Shown: one piece after another, positions 11,601-21,329 of the stretch | Numbering within the stretch: the stretch's first letter is position 1 | How the letters are laid out: each line of letters begins with the position of its first letter | Assembly: GCA_034440635.1 (NCBI GenBank) | Contig: JAOTON010002085.1 | Location: forward strand, 248,001-312,000 | From: Lepas anatifera | Lineage: Eukaryota > Arthropoda > Thecostraca > Lepadidae | Reading direction: 5' to 3' | Length of the DNA: 64,000 nt | Program-made: the position numbers and the translations under genes | Notes under the pieces: generated by a model | What the model was told of the DNA's origin: nothing | Seen by the model: only the letters and a program-made list of their open reading frames with translations | The model's database searches: none

Positions 11601-12680
11601 CAGCTCTCAGCTTTGAGTGGTAACAATTGCCCCGAGCTCTTTTAATGTATGCTTTGGGTATCGATGGGTGTCATTTTGCTCCGTTACCACGCAGGATCCC
11701 CAGGGTGCATTCATGCCCATCCGATGTGTGGTCGTGTGCCCGTCCGATATGTGGTTGTGTTGTCTTTTGCAACAAGAACATGCTACGATGGCATAAAGGG
11801 GACTGGTAAAAGTAATGTTTCTTGTGAAGCAAATTTTGAGCACATATACCAATATCCATTAAATGTATTTAAAAAAACATTCCGGATCTATTGATAACCC
11901 TATAAGCTGTTGACTTCGATCATTTACTTATTTTGCCGAGGTGTTTTTTTCGCAGTGCCACTAATGAAAGGCTGTGTTTAGACAGCAATGCGAAATTTCC
12001 ACGTCATCTGTGTAAGAAAAACATTGAGAGCTCGGCAGGAGGCACCTGCATAATTTTGGTTGCGTCCTCTCCCACATGTTTGTAAACAGCAAAAAGTTTC
12101 GCCTTATGTAGAATATTATGGATTTATCACTATCCACTCTGGGCAGACAGGGTAAACTGCAACGACTGGTTCGCAAAATCTCCAAAGGCCGTCTCTGCGT
12201 AAATTCTGCTTCAAAACGTAATCCAGGTAGAAGTTGCCCTGTTTACTTGTTGCTTATTTAGCTAGAGGCACTTTGAGAAATTCTTCCTTTTCTTGTCAAC
12301 GTGTTTTTTTTTTAATCGGCACTTTTTCAAATGGCATCACAAATACGCAAAATTAGCATCACAAAGATCCGTGATACCAAAGGCTGACCCCCAAATGGTA
12401 GTCTGACCGCCCCCGGAGACTTCACTTCCCCCTTTTCGAAATCCTGGATCGTCCATGTACCCAGCCCTCTCGGTTGTTGATCAGTGATAGATAAGCTCAG
12501 TCAGTGTTGGTCAGGTGCAAACTCTAACATCATCACCTTGGATAGGTTGAGTTTACGGCCGGTTGATAGAGCTGAAAAATGCCTAGGTGATCGGGGAAGG
12601 AGAGTTGATTGGGTGATGGAACTATAGTAGGGAGGAACAGAAACGTAGTAAAGGGGTGGGGCGGCTAGCACAGTCGCATG
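11601..12680. other. No gene recognised; one possible hAT-like end
   Basis: AT-rich sequence with short frames only. Near 12440-12460 the string AATCCTGGATCGTCCATG resembles the right end of the CGGATCCAGG family, but no partner end was found. Confidence 0.4.
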
Positions 12681-12689
12681 AGAGGCACC

Positions 12690-13200
12690 CGAAGGGAAAA
12701 AATCGCGCGAAGGGCAGCCGGGCTACGCCAATCTATGACCAACCGTAAACCTCGGGGACCAGCATGACTTGCTGTTACAAGCGTGACCCTCTGCGGCAAG
12801 CGACACCCTATAAGTGACCGTCAGGGTCCCCAAGGGGCAGAAGAACACTCTTTAATCAGGTGGGTCACCTGTTTTCAACAGGGCCCTCTGTGACAAGCAT
12901 GACCAGTACATCATTCCGTGGTCGGCAGGGCCCAATGCAGTCAGAAGAGCCTTCTGTCTGCCACCGAGAAACCGAGAATGCCCCCTGTGCCAGCGGGGGA
13001 TGCTGTGACAAGTAGGGCCCTCTACGGTCTGCAGGTCCTTTGGGACCAGGAGTCTCCTCGTTATCAATAGGGCAATCTTAGGTTAACAGGGATCTCTGTA
13101 ACTAACAGATCTTTCGGTCGCTGTCAGGGCCATGTCTTGCCAGCATGTTTTTTTGTCGGACAGGGCGATACCCCCGGTGACCATAAGAGGACTCTGTATC
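12690..13200. repeat. Degenerate tandem repeat with CAGGGCCCTCTGTGACAAG motif
   Basis: Phrases such as CAGGGCCCTCTGTGACAAGC, GTAGGGCCCTCTACGG and CAGGGATCTCTGTAAC recur irregularly about every 30-50 bp. The repeats are too diverged to define one unit. Confidence 0.55.
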
Positions 13201-14565
13201 GTAAATATATATATTTGGAACTGAACGCACAGTCTATAAAAAGGGTACTCCGGGACCAACAGGTCTTTCCGTGCCCAGTAAGGCCTGTCATATTCTTGTG
13301 GAAGGTCATGAGGTGACCTGAGGTCTAATCGGGAAGTCGCTGGGCCCCCTGCATCCAGGCGGGTAACCATCCATGACGGTCTTTGACTGCTGTGAGTGGG
13401 ACTGGTGGGACCCTTAAATCCATTAGGATCTAAATCTGCCAGTTAGCGAACCCCTGGAGAAAGCCGGAAAGTGTACAAGTGTACACTGTGAACTACTTTG
13501 AGTTCACTTTGGTCAGTCGAGGGTCCTATGTGGCTGCCATAGCACAGCGAAGACAGGCCAACCGCCAAAATCTGGTTATAGCTAGTTATAGTTCCTGCGA
13601 AAATTCAGGTGGATGCCGTTGAGGGAGACACAAACACATTTTTCCGAGTTGATCGCTGATGTGGAGTATCCCTAAACTGGGCCCTTGCTTGGGGCCGTAT
13701 TCTGATGCCGAGAGTACATAAGAATGGGCGCACGCACGTCGATATTTTATTCTGATTTCCAGCCTGCACCCACACTGCGCAGGTGGGGTCAAATCAGCAT
13801 TGTGATCGTAGTGCGCACACTAGATCGGTATGCTGATATTCTGCGTAGACTAGGTCGGTACTGGTCCCTGTGCATCCCAGGTACGCTTGTCCTACGTCGA
13901 GCGTGGCTACGCACGGAAGAAGGTCAAAATACCACATTGGAATACGGCAAGTTGCTTGTCTCAGTCAAGTCTTAGGAGGGCATTATATTAGAATATAGCC
14001 TTAGAAAGGTTTACAATAACTGGGGTCTTGAAGTAAGCCAAGGTCCATGAACTTAAGTAATAGACCCTTCGTGGCTGGCTAGCTCAGATTGAAGGGAGCT
14101 GGGATCACTGCTCTGACCTAGTGGTTTATTAGACCCTTATGGCTAGTTAAGGCCCTGTGTGCTAATCATCGTCATATAAGCAAAATCAGTAGTCCATGTA
14201 ACCATCATGGGGCTTCCCAAAGTGTATCGGGATTTGATCTGACATGTCCTGTAGAAACCTAATCCCCAATGACACACATAGGCTCATTGAACGAGACGGG
14301 CCTATTCTAAACATTCGTTGGTCTTCTACAAACTGTTTAAGGCTTCTGAAGATAATTTTGATCACTGATTGGGGAGAAAATAGTCCCCATGCAGTCTCCC
14401 CGGGTCCCAAAGTGTCTTTACTAACCGTGGGTTCCAGTGCACAATAAAATAAACGCCAAAGAGATACATTCACTTTTTACCACTCCTGAGATGTATTTTA
14501 GATACATTCAAAGCCAAGATCTTTCCTCATTTTTTTTTAAAGAAAATATGAAACTAATTACCTCT
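13201..14565. other. No recognised feature
   Basis: Only short open frames on both strands and brief local duplications (ACTAGATCGGTATGCTG and relatives near 13820). No domain or terminal repeat was identified. Confidence 0.45.
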
Positions 14566-14977
14566 TTGACCCTCGCCCAGTGGGGGCTGTTTGAACACCC
14601 CCTCCGGTTTTTCGGGCGGCAAGAAAAAACGGCGACGCGAAGCGCCGCCGTACTTGGCACACCTTATTCTTGATCGATTCCGCAAGAATCCCCCAAAAAT
14701 TTTAGCTTGGGTCATCTCAGGTCAGGTCATCAGTGCAGGTTAAATGACCTTACCTCAAAAAATGTTGAAGGTGGCATAAGTAGGAAATGGGTGAATCTAT
14801 CGGATTGAAACTTATAACACATAATGGCCCCACCGAGTTCTCCAAAAAGTTCCGGGATTTTTCATATCGATGATATAAGGTCCAATACGGACCATGACTT
14901 CTCCATTGGAAATACAGAGGAAAACAGAAAATGGTTTGTATTTGTGTAGATAAAGGTGATAATACCTTCATATTCTC

Positions 14978-14999
14978 ATACATACATACATACATACGT
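14978..14999 (-). repeat. LINE 3'-terminal TATG repeat
   Basis: About five copies of a 4-bp unit (ATGT/TATG on the minus strand) sit exactly at the 3' boundary of the LINE. Short tandem tails replace poly(A) in several LINE clades. Confidence 0.75.
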
Positions 15000-15212
15000 G
15001 TATTTCATTTGAACAACACATTCATCATCAAGAACAAATGTTTCGATTGGTGCAAAAGCGCATGGCGCTTAAATCAAGGCACCTCTCGACAGGAGTGCCC
15101 TAATCTGTGGCACAGTCGGACCGCCCGTCGGCCATGGCCGCTCGCCTCTCATTCCAGCAGGATACAAAGATGCCCTCAGCAGCGTCGGCGTTATCGGGAT
15201 GAAGTGAAGGGC

Positions 15213-16118
15213 CTATCGACCCAAAAATCTTTTAGTATTGGATATAAATTTTAAAGTTTCTTTCGCTATTGCTAGGTTAATATTGTGTGCGTTTGTTTCA
15301 CCATGAAGCAAAATTTTGATTTTTTGATCGGCTGAAAAATGTGAAAAATCGGCTCCTATTATGAGGGAAATGTTCCGGTGGAGAACGTTTCTCTGTACTG
15401 CGTAGTTGGGACAATGGGAAAGAAAATGTTTTGTGTTTTCGTTTACATGGCCGCAGCTACAGAACGGGGTATCTGATCGAAGGATTTGGTGAGCGTGGCC
15501 ATTTAATTTTGACATATCGACTCTAAGCTGCGTCAAAAGAGAGTTTGGGATTTTCTTACCATACGTGTAGTATTCTGGAGGCTGTTTCGTAGATATATGT
15601 TCAAAAATGTATTTTTTAAAGGATTTATGCGATTGAAGGTCTCTTATGTGTTCTGGAAGCTCATTGTACAGTTTTATCGTGCTCGGTAAGAAGGAGTTTT
15701 TGAAGTTAGACGTTCTAGTCGCTAGCTCCGTTCTTTGGTTTAGGTTGCGTAATTCTCTATGATTGGTGAGATTCCGATTGTGAGGAAGAACATTTTTTAT
15801 ATATTGGGGGATATCGTTATGGAACAGTTTGTGCAAAAACTGAAGTTTATGAATTTTACGTCGATTCTTTAAACTATTCCAACCTAGATCTGATCTTAAT
15901 TTTTCTGTAGACGTTCTTGGTAATGTCCCAGTAACGAGCCTTGCCGCCCTGTTTTGTAGCCTTTCGAGCCTTAGGCAATCCCCCGTCGTTAAAATTCCAT
16001 CATATATTACATCACAGTAATCGAAATGAGGCATGATATATGTACTATAGATATGGTTCAGGATTGACCGTGGTAAGTATGGGGCCACTGGATATAGGGG
16101 GCCTAGAGTAGTGTGCAC
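15213..16118 (-). CDS. LINE ORF2, C-terminal segment after a frameshift
   Basis: About 300 residues continue ORF2 in a second frame. After YPVAPYLPRSILNHIYSTY comes the post-RT region (LERLQNRAARLVTG, a hallmark of CR1/jockey C termini) and, near the end, a cysteine-histidine cluster, C-x-CG...KHFLSHC. Such clusters are proposed to bind nucleic acid in LINE proteins. It joins the upstream frame at a run of six A residues on the minus strand (16119-16124), so one inserted or deleted A explains the break. It ends at a natural stop, 230 bp before the LINE 3' end. Confidence 0.88.
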   Translation of the reverse strand: MHTTLGPLYPVAPYLPRSILNHIYSTYIMPHFDYCDVIYDGILTTGDCLRLERLQNRAARLVTGTLPRTSTEKLRSDLGWNSLKNRRKIHKLQFLHKLFHNDIPQYIKNVLPHNRNLTNHRELRNLNQRTELATRTSNFKNSFLPSTIKLYNELPEHIRDLQSHKSFKKYIFEHISTKQPPEYYTYGKKIPNSLLTQLRVDMSKLNGHAHQILRSDTPFCSCGHVNENTKHFLSHCPNYAVQRNVLHRNISLIIGADFSHFSADQKIKILLHGETNAHNINLAIAKETLKFISNTKRFLGR

Positions 16119-18862
16119 TTTTTTATAATATTGTTTATGTGTGAGTGAAATCTTAAGTCTTTTGAAAAGGTCATACCTAAATGCTTGTGCTCATTAACAA
16201 TGGGGATAACTTGGCCGTCAAAAAATAGATTTGGAGCTCCTGCATCTTGCCTGTAAGTAAAGGTCTGTTGTATTGTTTTTGACGCATTGAAAGTAATTAA
16301 CCAATTGTTTCCATACTCTTGAATTTGTACGAGATCGTTCTGGAGAGATCTTTGAACATCTTGAACATTTTCAGAAATGTGCTGAGCAAACAAACAAGTA
16401 TCGTCGGCAAAAAACAAGATTTCGTTATTTACTTTAGTGGACAGATCGTTTAGGTAGAGGAGTGCAAGTAGGGGCCCTAAAACTGAGCCCTGAGGGCATC
16501 CTGCGTTTAGTGACTGTAGGGAAGATGTCGATTCGGTAACAATGACTCTCTGTCGTCTGCCTGTTAGGTATGAACGAAGCCAGTGGATAATGTTAGTCAG
16601 TCCGAATTCATGTTCGCATTTGTAGAGAAGTCCTGTGTGCCAGATTTTGTCGAAATAGCGAGAAATATCAAGGTACATAACTGTGATGTCTTTTCCTTTG
16701 TCTAGTGATTCGTAAAGAGTGTGCGTGAAGTAAAAGAGTTGAAGTTGTGTCCCATGTCCTGGTCTGTACCCGCTTTGTCGTTCAGTAAGGAGATTATTGT
16801 CAGTAATGTGTCGATAAATTTTCCTGAAAATAATTTTCTCGAAAACTTTGGACAAGCAGGACAGTAGGCTAATTGGTCGATAATTACTGACATCGGCAGT
16901 GCTACCTTTATTTTTATAAATTGGTTTAACATTAGCCACCTTCCATGACTCCGGAAATTTACCTGCTTCAAGTGATTTATTAAAAAGCCTTGAGAGGGGA
17001 TTTGATACTATAACTGCGGTGAGTTTTAGAAGTTTTACAGGTATTCCATCTGGGCCAGTAGATTTATTTTTACTCAAACCATTGAGAGTGTTAAGTACTT
17101 CCTGTTCACTTACTGATATATGTTCCAAATTGGGTGCTACAGAGTTTCGGGGTTGGTGGTGAATTGTTTTGCTGTCAGAATCTGGTAAATATGTTTGGGC
17201 TGCAAAGTAAGAATTTAGGAGCTCTGCTTTTTCACTATCATCTGTGACCAGTTGTTCATCAGAGTTTATTAAAGGAGGAATGCTAACCGTTTTTGAACTG
17301 CCGATCATTTTTCGAAGCGTTTGGTGATATTTGTGCAAGTTATGTTTTTCTTCCATAAGATAGGACGCCTGGTTACGGAGATGCTGGCTTTTTAATTGTC
17401 GTGTCATTTGAGTCACGTTATTTCTGCACCGTTTCCATGTCGCCCAGTCGTGTCGACAGCTCTGACAATATGCTGAGGAATTCATGTTTTTACAGGTATG
17501 ACAAGATTTGGCTATTCTGAAAACCCGGTCCCGTTTTCGTATCATTCGTTTTAATGCAGCCGTCATCCAGGGTTTGTTATTGTGATTAAGTGTAATCTGT
17601 TTTTTGGGAATACAGTCGTGGGCTGCTCTAAGTAGGGTAGAAGTAAAGAGATTTGTGGCTATGTCTATGTCATTGTCAAGAATTTCGTCCCAATTAGTGG
17701 TTATCAATGTTTGCGTTAGTCTTTGAATGTCCATGTTACAGTAATCCCATACTTCCCTTTGTTTAGTGGGTGAATAAGGAACACATCCTCGAACAGATGC
17801 AAAAATTGGGAAATGATCCAGGTGGGAAAAAGAAGAGAGAATGCCACTTGAAGTTACCAGATTGCAATTCGAGACAAAGCAAAGGTCTCTTATATTCCGT
17901 GTTCCACCTTCTATGCGCGTCGGTTCAGAAATTAGCTGCGTTAGAGAGAGGGAATCAGCGATGAGTTTTAATTCTCGTTCAAAGGGTTTGATTGTGGAGT
18001 GGTTAGATAAGTTATTTTGCAAATACACGTTCCCAGCATTTAAATCTCCAATTACTATTATGTTTGAAGGGTCAAATTTTTTAGCATTGCTTACACTTTC
18101 TGTGAGATTAGCCAGGAATTCTTGCAAACGATCCGTTTTCATATTAGGAGGTAAATATACTGCGCAAATTACTGTTGTGAAGTTACCAAATTTTAGTTTC
18201 GCCCAAATCCATTCCTCGTCGCCAATTTCTAGCTCTGGGAGTCGATTTACAGCAATTGAAGTACGACAGTACAGAGCCACGCCTCCACCTTTGCGGTTCC
18301 TGTGCCGCGTAAATGGCTGCTGGAAGTCGGAGATCCTGAAAAGACTGGGATGTACAGAATTATCTAATTTAGTTTCAGAAAGAGCCAAGACTTGAACGTC
18401 ATTATCCTCAACAAAATTTTCGAGTTCTTCCAATCTGCCTTCACTAGTTATGCTATTGATATTAATGTGAGCTACTTTAACATCTTCAATGATCTTAGGG
18501 CCTGGGTTTGTCTCTATCCCTCCGATTGTCAAAATATATATTAAATCTTGATACAAATTAAGCATCCACCAGCTATCTAGGTCCTGGCATAATTTTACTG
18601 AGTCAAAGTAGTTTATTTTGCGTTTTTTGTCCATCTGATTAATGATCCACGATAAGGCAGACGCCGACGCTGCAGCTGCGGGCTGCAATGGAAATCCGAG
18701 GCGAGCCGTCATGCCGAACATCATCCGTGCACACCGACTGGGCACCCGCCAACATACCATCATCTGTATGAGAACATTTAACAAGTAAATCAACGAATTG
18801 TGACTTTTAGTACCAGCTGCAATCAAGGAATACACTGTTTCGCATGGAAATGTGAAAAACAA
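16103..18862 (-). CDS. LINE ORF2: 2A-like motif, AP endonuclease, reverse transcriptase
   Basis: The 919-residue frame holds, in order: a leader with a 2A-like GGIETNPGP motif (residues 114-122); an AP-type endonuclease (AHININSI near 131, LSETKLD, GGGVALYC, VIGDLNA, LDHFPI) that would nick target DNA; and a reverse transcriptase (NYRPISLLSCLSKVFEKI, QSGYRPGHGT, motif A YLDISRYFD near 728, motif B GCPQGSVLGPLLALLYLNDL, motif C FADD near 818, LGMTF). All catalytic aspartates are present. The true start may be the Met at residue 77 (MDKKRKINYF), placing the 2A-like motif about 38 residues in. The frame ends early at a frameshift; the remainder lies at 15213-16118. CR1/jockey affiliation is by motif style only. 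Confidence 0.92.
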   Translation of the reverse strand: MFFTFPCETVYSLIAAGTKSHNSLIYLLNVLIQMMVCWRVPSRCARMMFGMTARLGFPLQPAAAASASALSWIINQMDKKRKINYFDSVKLCQDLDSWWMLNLYQDLIYILTIGGIETNPGPKIIEDVKVAHININSITSEGRLEELENFVEDNDVQVLALSETKLDNSVHPSLFRISDFQQPFTRHRNRKGGGVALYCRTSIAVNRLPELEIGDEEWIWAKLKFGNFTTVICAVYLPPNMKTDRLQEFLANLTESVSNAKKFDPSNIIVIGDLNAGNVYLQNNLSNHSTIKPFERELKLIADSLSLTQLISEPTRIEGGTRNIRDLCFVSNCNLVTSSGILSSFSHLDHFPIFASVRGCVPYSPTKQREVWDYCNMDIQRLTQTLITTNWDEILDNDIDIATNLFTSTLLRAAHDCIPKKQITLNHNNKPWMTAALKRMIRKRDRVFRIAKSCHTCKNMNSSAYCQSCRHDWATWKRCRNNVTQMTRQLKSQHLRNQASYLMEEKHNLHKYHQTLRKMIGSSKTVSIPPLINSDEQLVTDDSEKAELLNSYFAAQTYLPDSDSKTIHHQPRNSVAPNLEHISVSEQEVLNTLNGLSKNKSTGPDGIPVKLLKLTAVIVSNPLSRLFNKSLEAGKFPESWKVANVKPIYKNKGSTADVSNYRPISLLSCLSKVFEKIIFRKIYRHITDNNLLTERQSGYRPGHGTQLQLFYFTHTLYESLDKGKDITVMYLDISRYFDKIWHTGLLYKCEHEFGLTNIIHWLRSYLTGRRQRVIVTESTSSLQSLNAGCPQGSVLGPLLALLYLNDLSTKVNNEILFFADDTCLFAQHISENVQDVQRSLQNDLVQIQEYGNNWLITFNASKTIQQTFTYRQDAGAPNLFFDGQVIPIVNEHKHLGMTFSKDLRFHSHINNIIKKCTLL
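18497..18523 (-). other. 2A-like ribosome-skipping motif in ORF2 leader
   Basis: Codons read GGIETNPGP, preceded by a hydrophobic stretch (LNLYQDLIYILTI). The 2A consensus is D(V/I)ExNPGP, in which the ribosome fails to join the final Gly-Pro. N-terminal 2A-like sequences have been described in APE-type non-LTR retrotransposons. Here NPGP and the Glu are intact but the consensus Asp is Gly, so activity may be weak or absent. Confidence 0.65.
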
Positions 18863-18889
18863 AGAAAAGAAGTTTAAGCACGTTACGCT

Positions 18890-19785
18890 ACGTGGAATCT
18901 GCCTTTCCTATGCTCTGCCTTCAAAGCGAATAAGTTAGAACAAGAACAGTGATACAGACAAGCATCGACTTAAAAATTCCAGTATTGATCTAAAGCTCGG
19001 CTACATTTGCTAAAGTATACGTGTGAGGTAACATTTAATAACTTTTCATGACATTTCAGGCAAAATTTTATTAACTTAAATCGGAAAGCTGATCTTTATT
19101 CGACTTCTGATACTGCCGATCTCGTTTTGTTTACCACACTTCAGTGCAAAATCCATCACAAGGCACAATCAAATACACAAGTGATCATCTTGCTAACACT
19201 TTGTATGACAAGTGCGACTAAAAAGCTAAACCTAGCAGAAATTCCTTAGACAAACAAGACATATGCACCTTGATTAGACATAATTCAAAGTTGCAAGAGA
19301 GTTCTGAGATAAATCACGAACTGTAGAAAAATGTTATTTTCCGAGTGTATCGCCGGCCTTCCTAGTACCACCTCGCGGCGCCCCTCACCCCGACTGGGTC
19401 ACGGCGCCGCGCGGCGACCGCCCGCCCGCCCGGAGGCCTGGTGCGTCAGCTGTTGCAGGGGCGGTAGCAAGCATACAACAACACGATGTGAGCAGTGACC
19501 AGTGAGCAGTGACAATACAGCAGCAAGCAAGCAACGAGATGGAGACATGACCCGGTGACACTGGAACTTACATCAGCAGTCCACTGCTCCGTTCGTCCGC
19601 TTGCAGCCGCAGGCGATCCTCGGTCTGTAAAGGCGTATATCCAGGACTGGCGGGCTGGATCCGAGCCCCCGGACGGACGAGATCTGACGACGCTGGGTGG
19701 TCAGGTTGGGATGCGGCTGGCAGCCGCAGAGGCGGCACCAGCAGACGAAGTCAGGGGTGCAGGTGCAGAGTTTACAGTCGAGGCA
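18890..19785. other. Spacer between LINE ORF1 and ORF2
   Basis: It lies inside the LINE limits but has no recognised domain. The half next to ORF2 is AT-rich and the half next to ORF1 (19330-19785) GC-rich, with a sharp change near 19330. Nearly 900 bp is long for an inter-ORF spacer, which leaves open that the element is a composite. Confidence 0.5.
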
Positions 19786-20597
19786 CTAGCGACCTCTGGA
19801 CCTCGTAGGCCGGTTCCTGCGTCCACTCGTGGCCGCTGGCGATCTCGGAGTTGCAGGGGCGTTTCCAGGACTTGTGGTCCGGACTCGGCTGATACCTCCT
19901 GCCGGTTGAGACCTGGCGGCGCTGGGTAAGCTGCGGCTAGCTGACGCTCCCTGCTCCGCGGATGCAGAGGCGGTTCCACTCTTCGGCGATGGGGGCGCAG
20001 ATTCAGGGTTATCCGCCGAAGCCGAAACCTCGGCAGTTTGGCGACCTCGGAGAGCCCCATCTGCCGCGTCAATGGCCGGGTGGTCTCCAACCAGCTGTCT
20101 CAGATCGGCAGCACTCTGGATTGTTTTGGTAGAACCAGACTGGGACACCCTAACCTTGGGCTTCCCTGCATCAGTCCAGGCAGCGTGCAGCCTGCCCTCT
20201 CGCTTCAGTTCGCGAGCGGCAAACATCAGTGCGCTATTATAGCGCGTGAGGTTATCCGTGATGTAGGCCTCGCGAACCATGTCACGAGTTAAGGCTGAAT
20301 CACGAGGTAGCTCGATATCACGCAGGCCCTTGCGTTCCCTATACAACTCGTCCCGTTTGGTCCAAGTAACAAATCTCACTAGGATCTGACGCGGCTTACC
20401 GTTTTTCTGTCGCCCCAGCCGGTGGGCAGCGTCTATATCTTCTGCACGAAGGTTGACGCCCAGTACCCGGCCCAGCTCAATCACCAGGCCGGGGACTGAC
20501 TCGTCTTGCTGCTCCTTAATGCCGCTGATGATCACGTTGTTCTTTCGGCGGGAGCGAGCGACCTGCGACCTGACCCGGGCGGTGACCGGTCGGCAAC
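19786..20597 (-). CDS. LINE ORF1 nucleic-acid-binding protein, N-terminally truncated
   Basis: The frame runs from the 5' boundary of the LINE with no upstream ATG: arginine-rich residues then RRKNNVIISGI, EDIDAAHRLGR, GKPRQILVRFVTWTKRDELY. These match the conserved core of L1-ORF1-like (Transposase_22/RRM-like) proteins, which coat LINE RNA and act as chaperones. The coiled coil that normally precedes NNVIISGI is missing. The C-terminal third is low-complexity Ser/Ala/Pro/Arg ending in RSRGR. An open frame on the opposite strand across this tail is a shadow. Confidence 0.82.
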
Positions 20598-21189
20598 TTC
20601 TCCAAATCGAAGTATCTTAGGCCCCTTTTTAGGTTCATGTTGCAATTTTTGACCTGTGACCTCTGAGAGATCATCCGAAGCTACTTAAGCAGTTTTGAGA
20701 CTTAGGTCAATAACTTTGCATGAAATGATGATACAGCTTTTATGTTTATACCATTGCGTTTGGATTGCTATTGCCAGTCGATTGATAGGCATATGGACTA
20801 TGCTAAGTCAAAAAGTGACCTTGACCTGACCTTAAATCAGGTGATTTGCGTTTTGAACTAGTATGCTCATATTATACATCATTCGATTCGTCGTGACGAG
20901 AGAGAGCGAACAGTGTCTACAAAATTATTCTAACTCAACGCTGTCAGACGCTAAATTTTGCTCAAAATGCCAACTTTTTTACCTGCGATGACCTCAATGT
21001 TGACCTGAGCCAAAAAGTGACTGATATAGTGTCTTCATGAATTTGTATGAGCTATCCACCAGGGTTCGCGTTTTTTTTTTGCTATCCTGCATAGGGGACG
21101 AGTTCGAGAGGGGGTGTTCAAACACCCCCACCAGGGCGAAGGTGGCTCGGAGGCCCACCGGGGCGCAGGTTAACTGATTCAGTTCACAA

Positions 21190-21319
21190 AAATGCTTTAA
21201 ATGGGTAAAGAACATAAAATTTGGCGCCCCCAGCCGGCCTAAAAATGGCGCCCCCTGGCCATGAAAGTGGCGCCCCCAGCGCTGCGGCCCCCTAGCGAAA
21301 ATTCCTGGATCCGCCCCTG
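21190..21319. mobile_element. Right end of a hAT-like GGCGCC element
   Basis: It ends ATTCCTGGATCCGCCCCTG, the reverse complement of the CAGGGGCGGATCCAGG end, and contains three GGCGCCCCC units about 25-30 bp apart. No left end or target duplication was found, so it is a fragment lying just outside the TTAA element. Confidence 0.55.
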
Positions 21320-21329
21320 GGGGGCCAGC

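Larger units (their letters stand above)
14978..20597 (-). mobile_element. CR1/jockey-type LINE, 5'-truncated, inside a TTAA element
   Basis: The limits are fixed by comparing the split TTAA element with uninterrupted relatives: the host sequence breaks after TTCTC at 14973-14977 and resumes with TTCTC at 20598-20602, a 5-bp target duplication. On the minus strand the order is partial ORF1, a spacer, ORF2, a 3' UTR and a terminal TATG tandem repeat. ORF1 is open to the 5' boundary without an ATG, as expected of 5' truncation during target-primed reverse transcription. ORF1 and the adjoining spacer are GC-rich while ORF2 is AT-rich, an odd contrast within one element. Confidence 0.85.
14566..21173. 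mobile_element. TTAA-flanked non-autonomous transposon, split by a LINE (copy 1)
   Basis: The left end is TTGA-CCCTCGCCC (14566) and the right end GGGGCGCAGG-TTAA (21170-21173). Joining 14566-14977 to 20598-21173 across the LINE gives about 983 bp, the same length as the uninterrupted relative at 30329-31311, with matching internal order. A TTAA target and CCC-starting ends are the signature of piggyBac-type transposition. No transposase is encoded, so it would have been mobilised in trans. It carries multiple AGGTCA/TGACCT hexamers. Confidence 0.85.
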
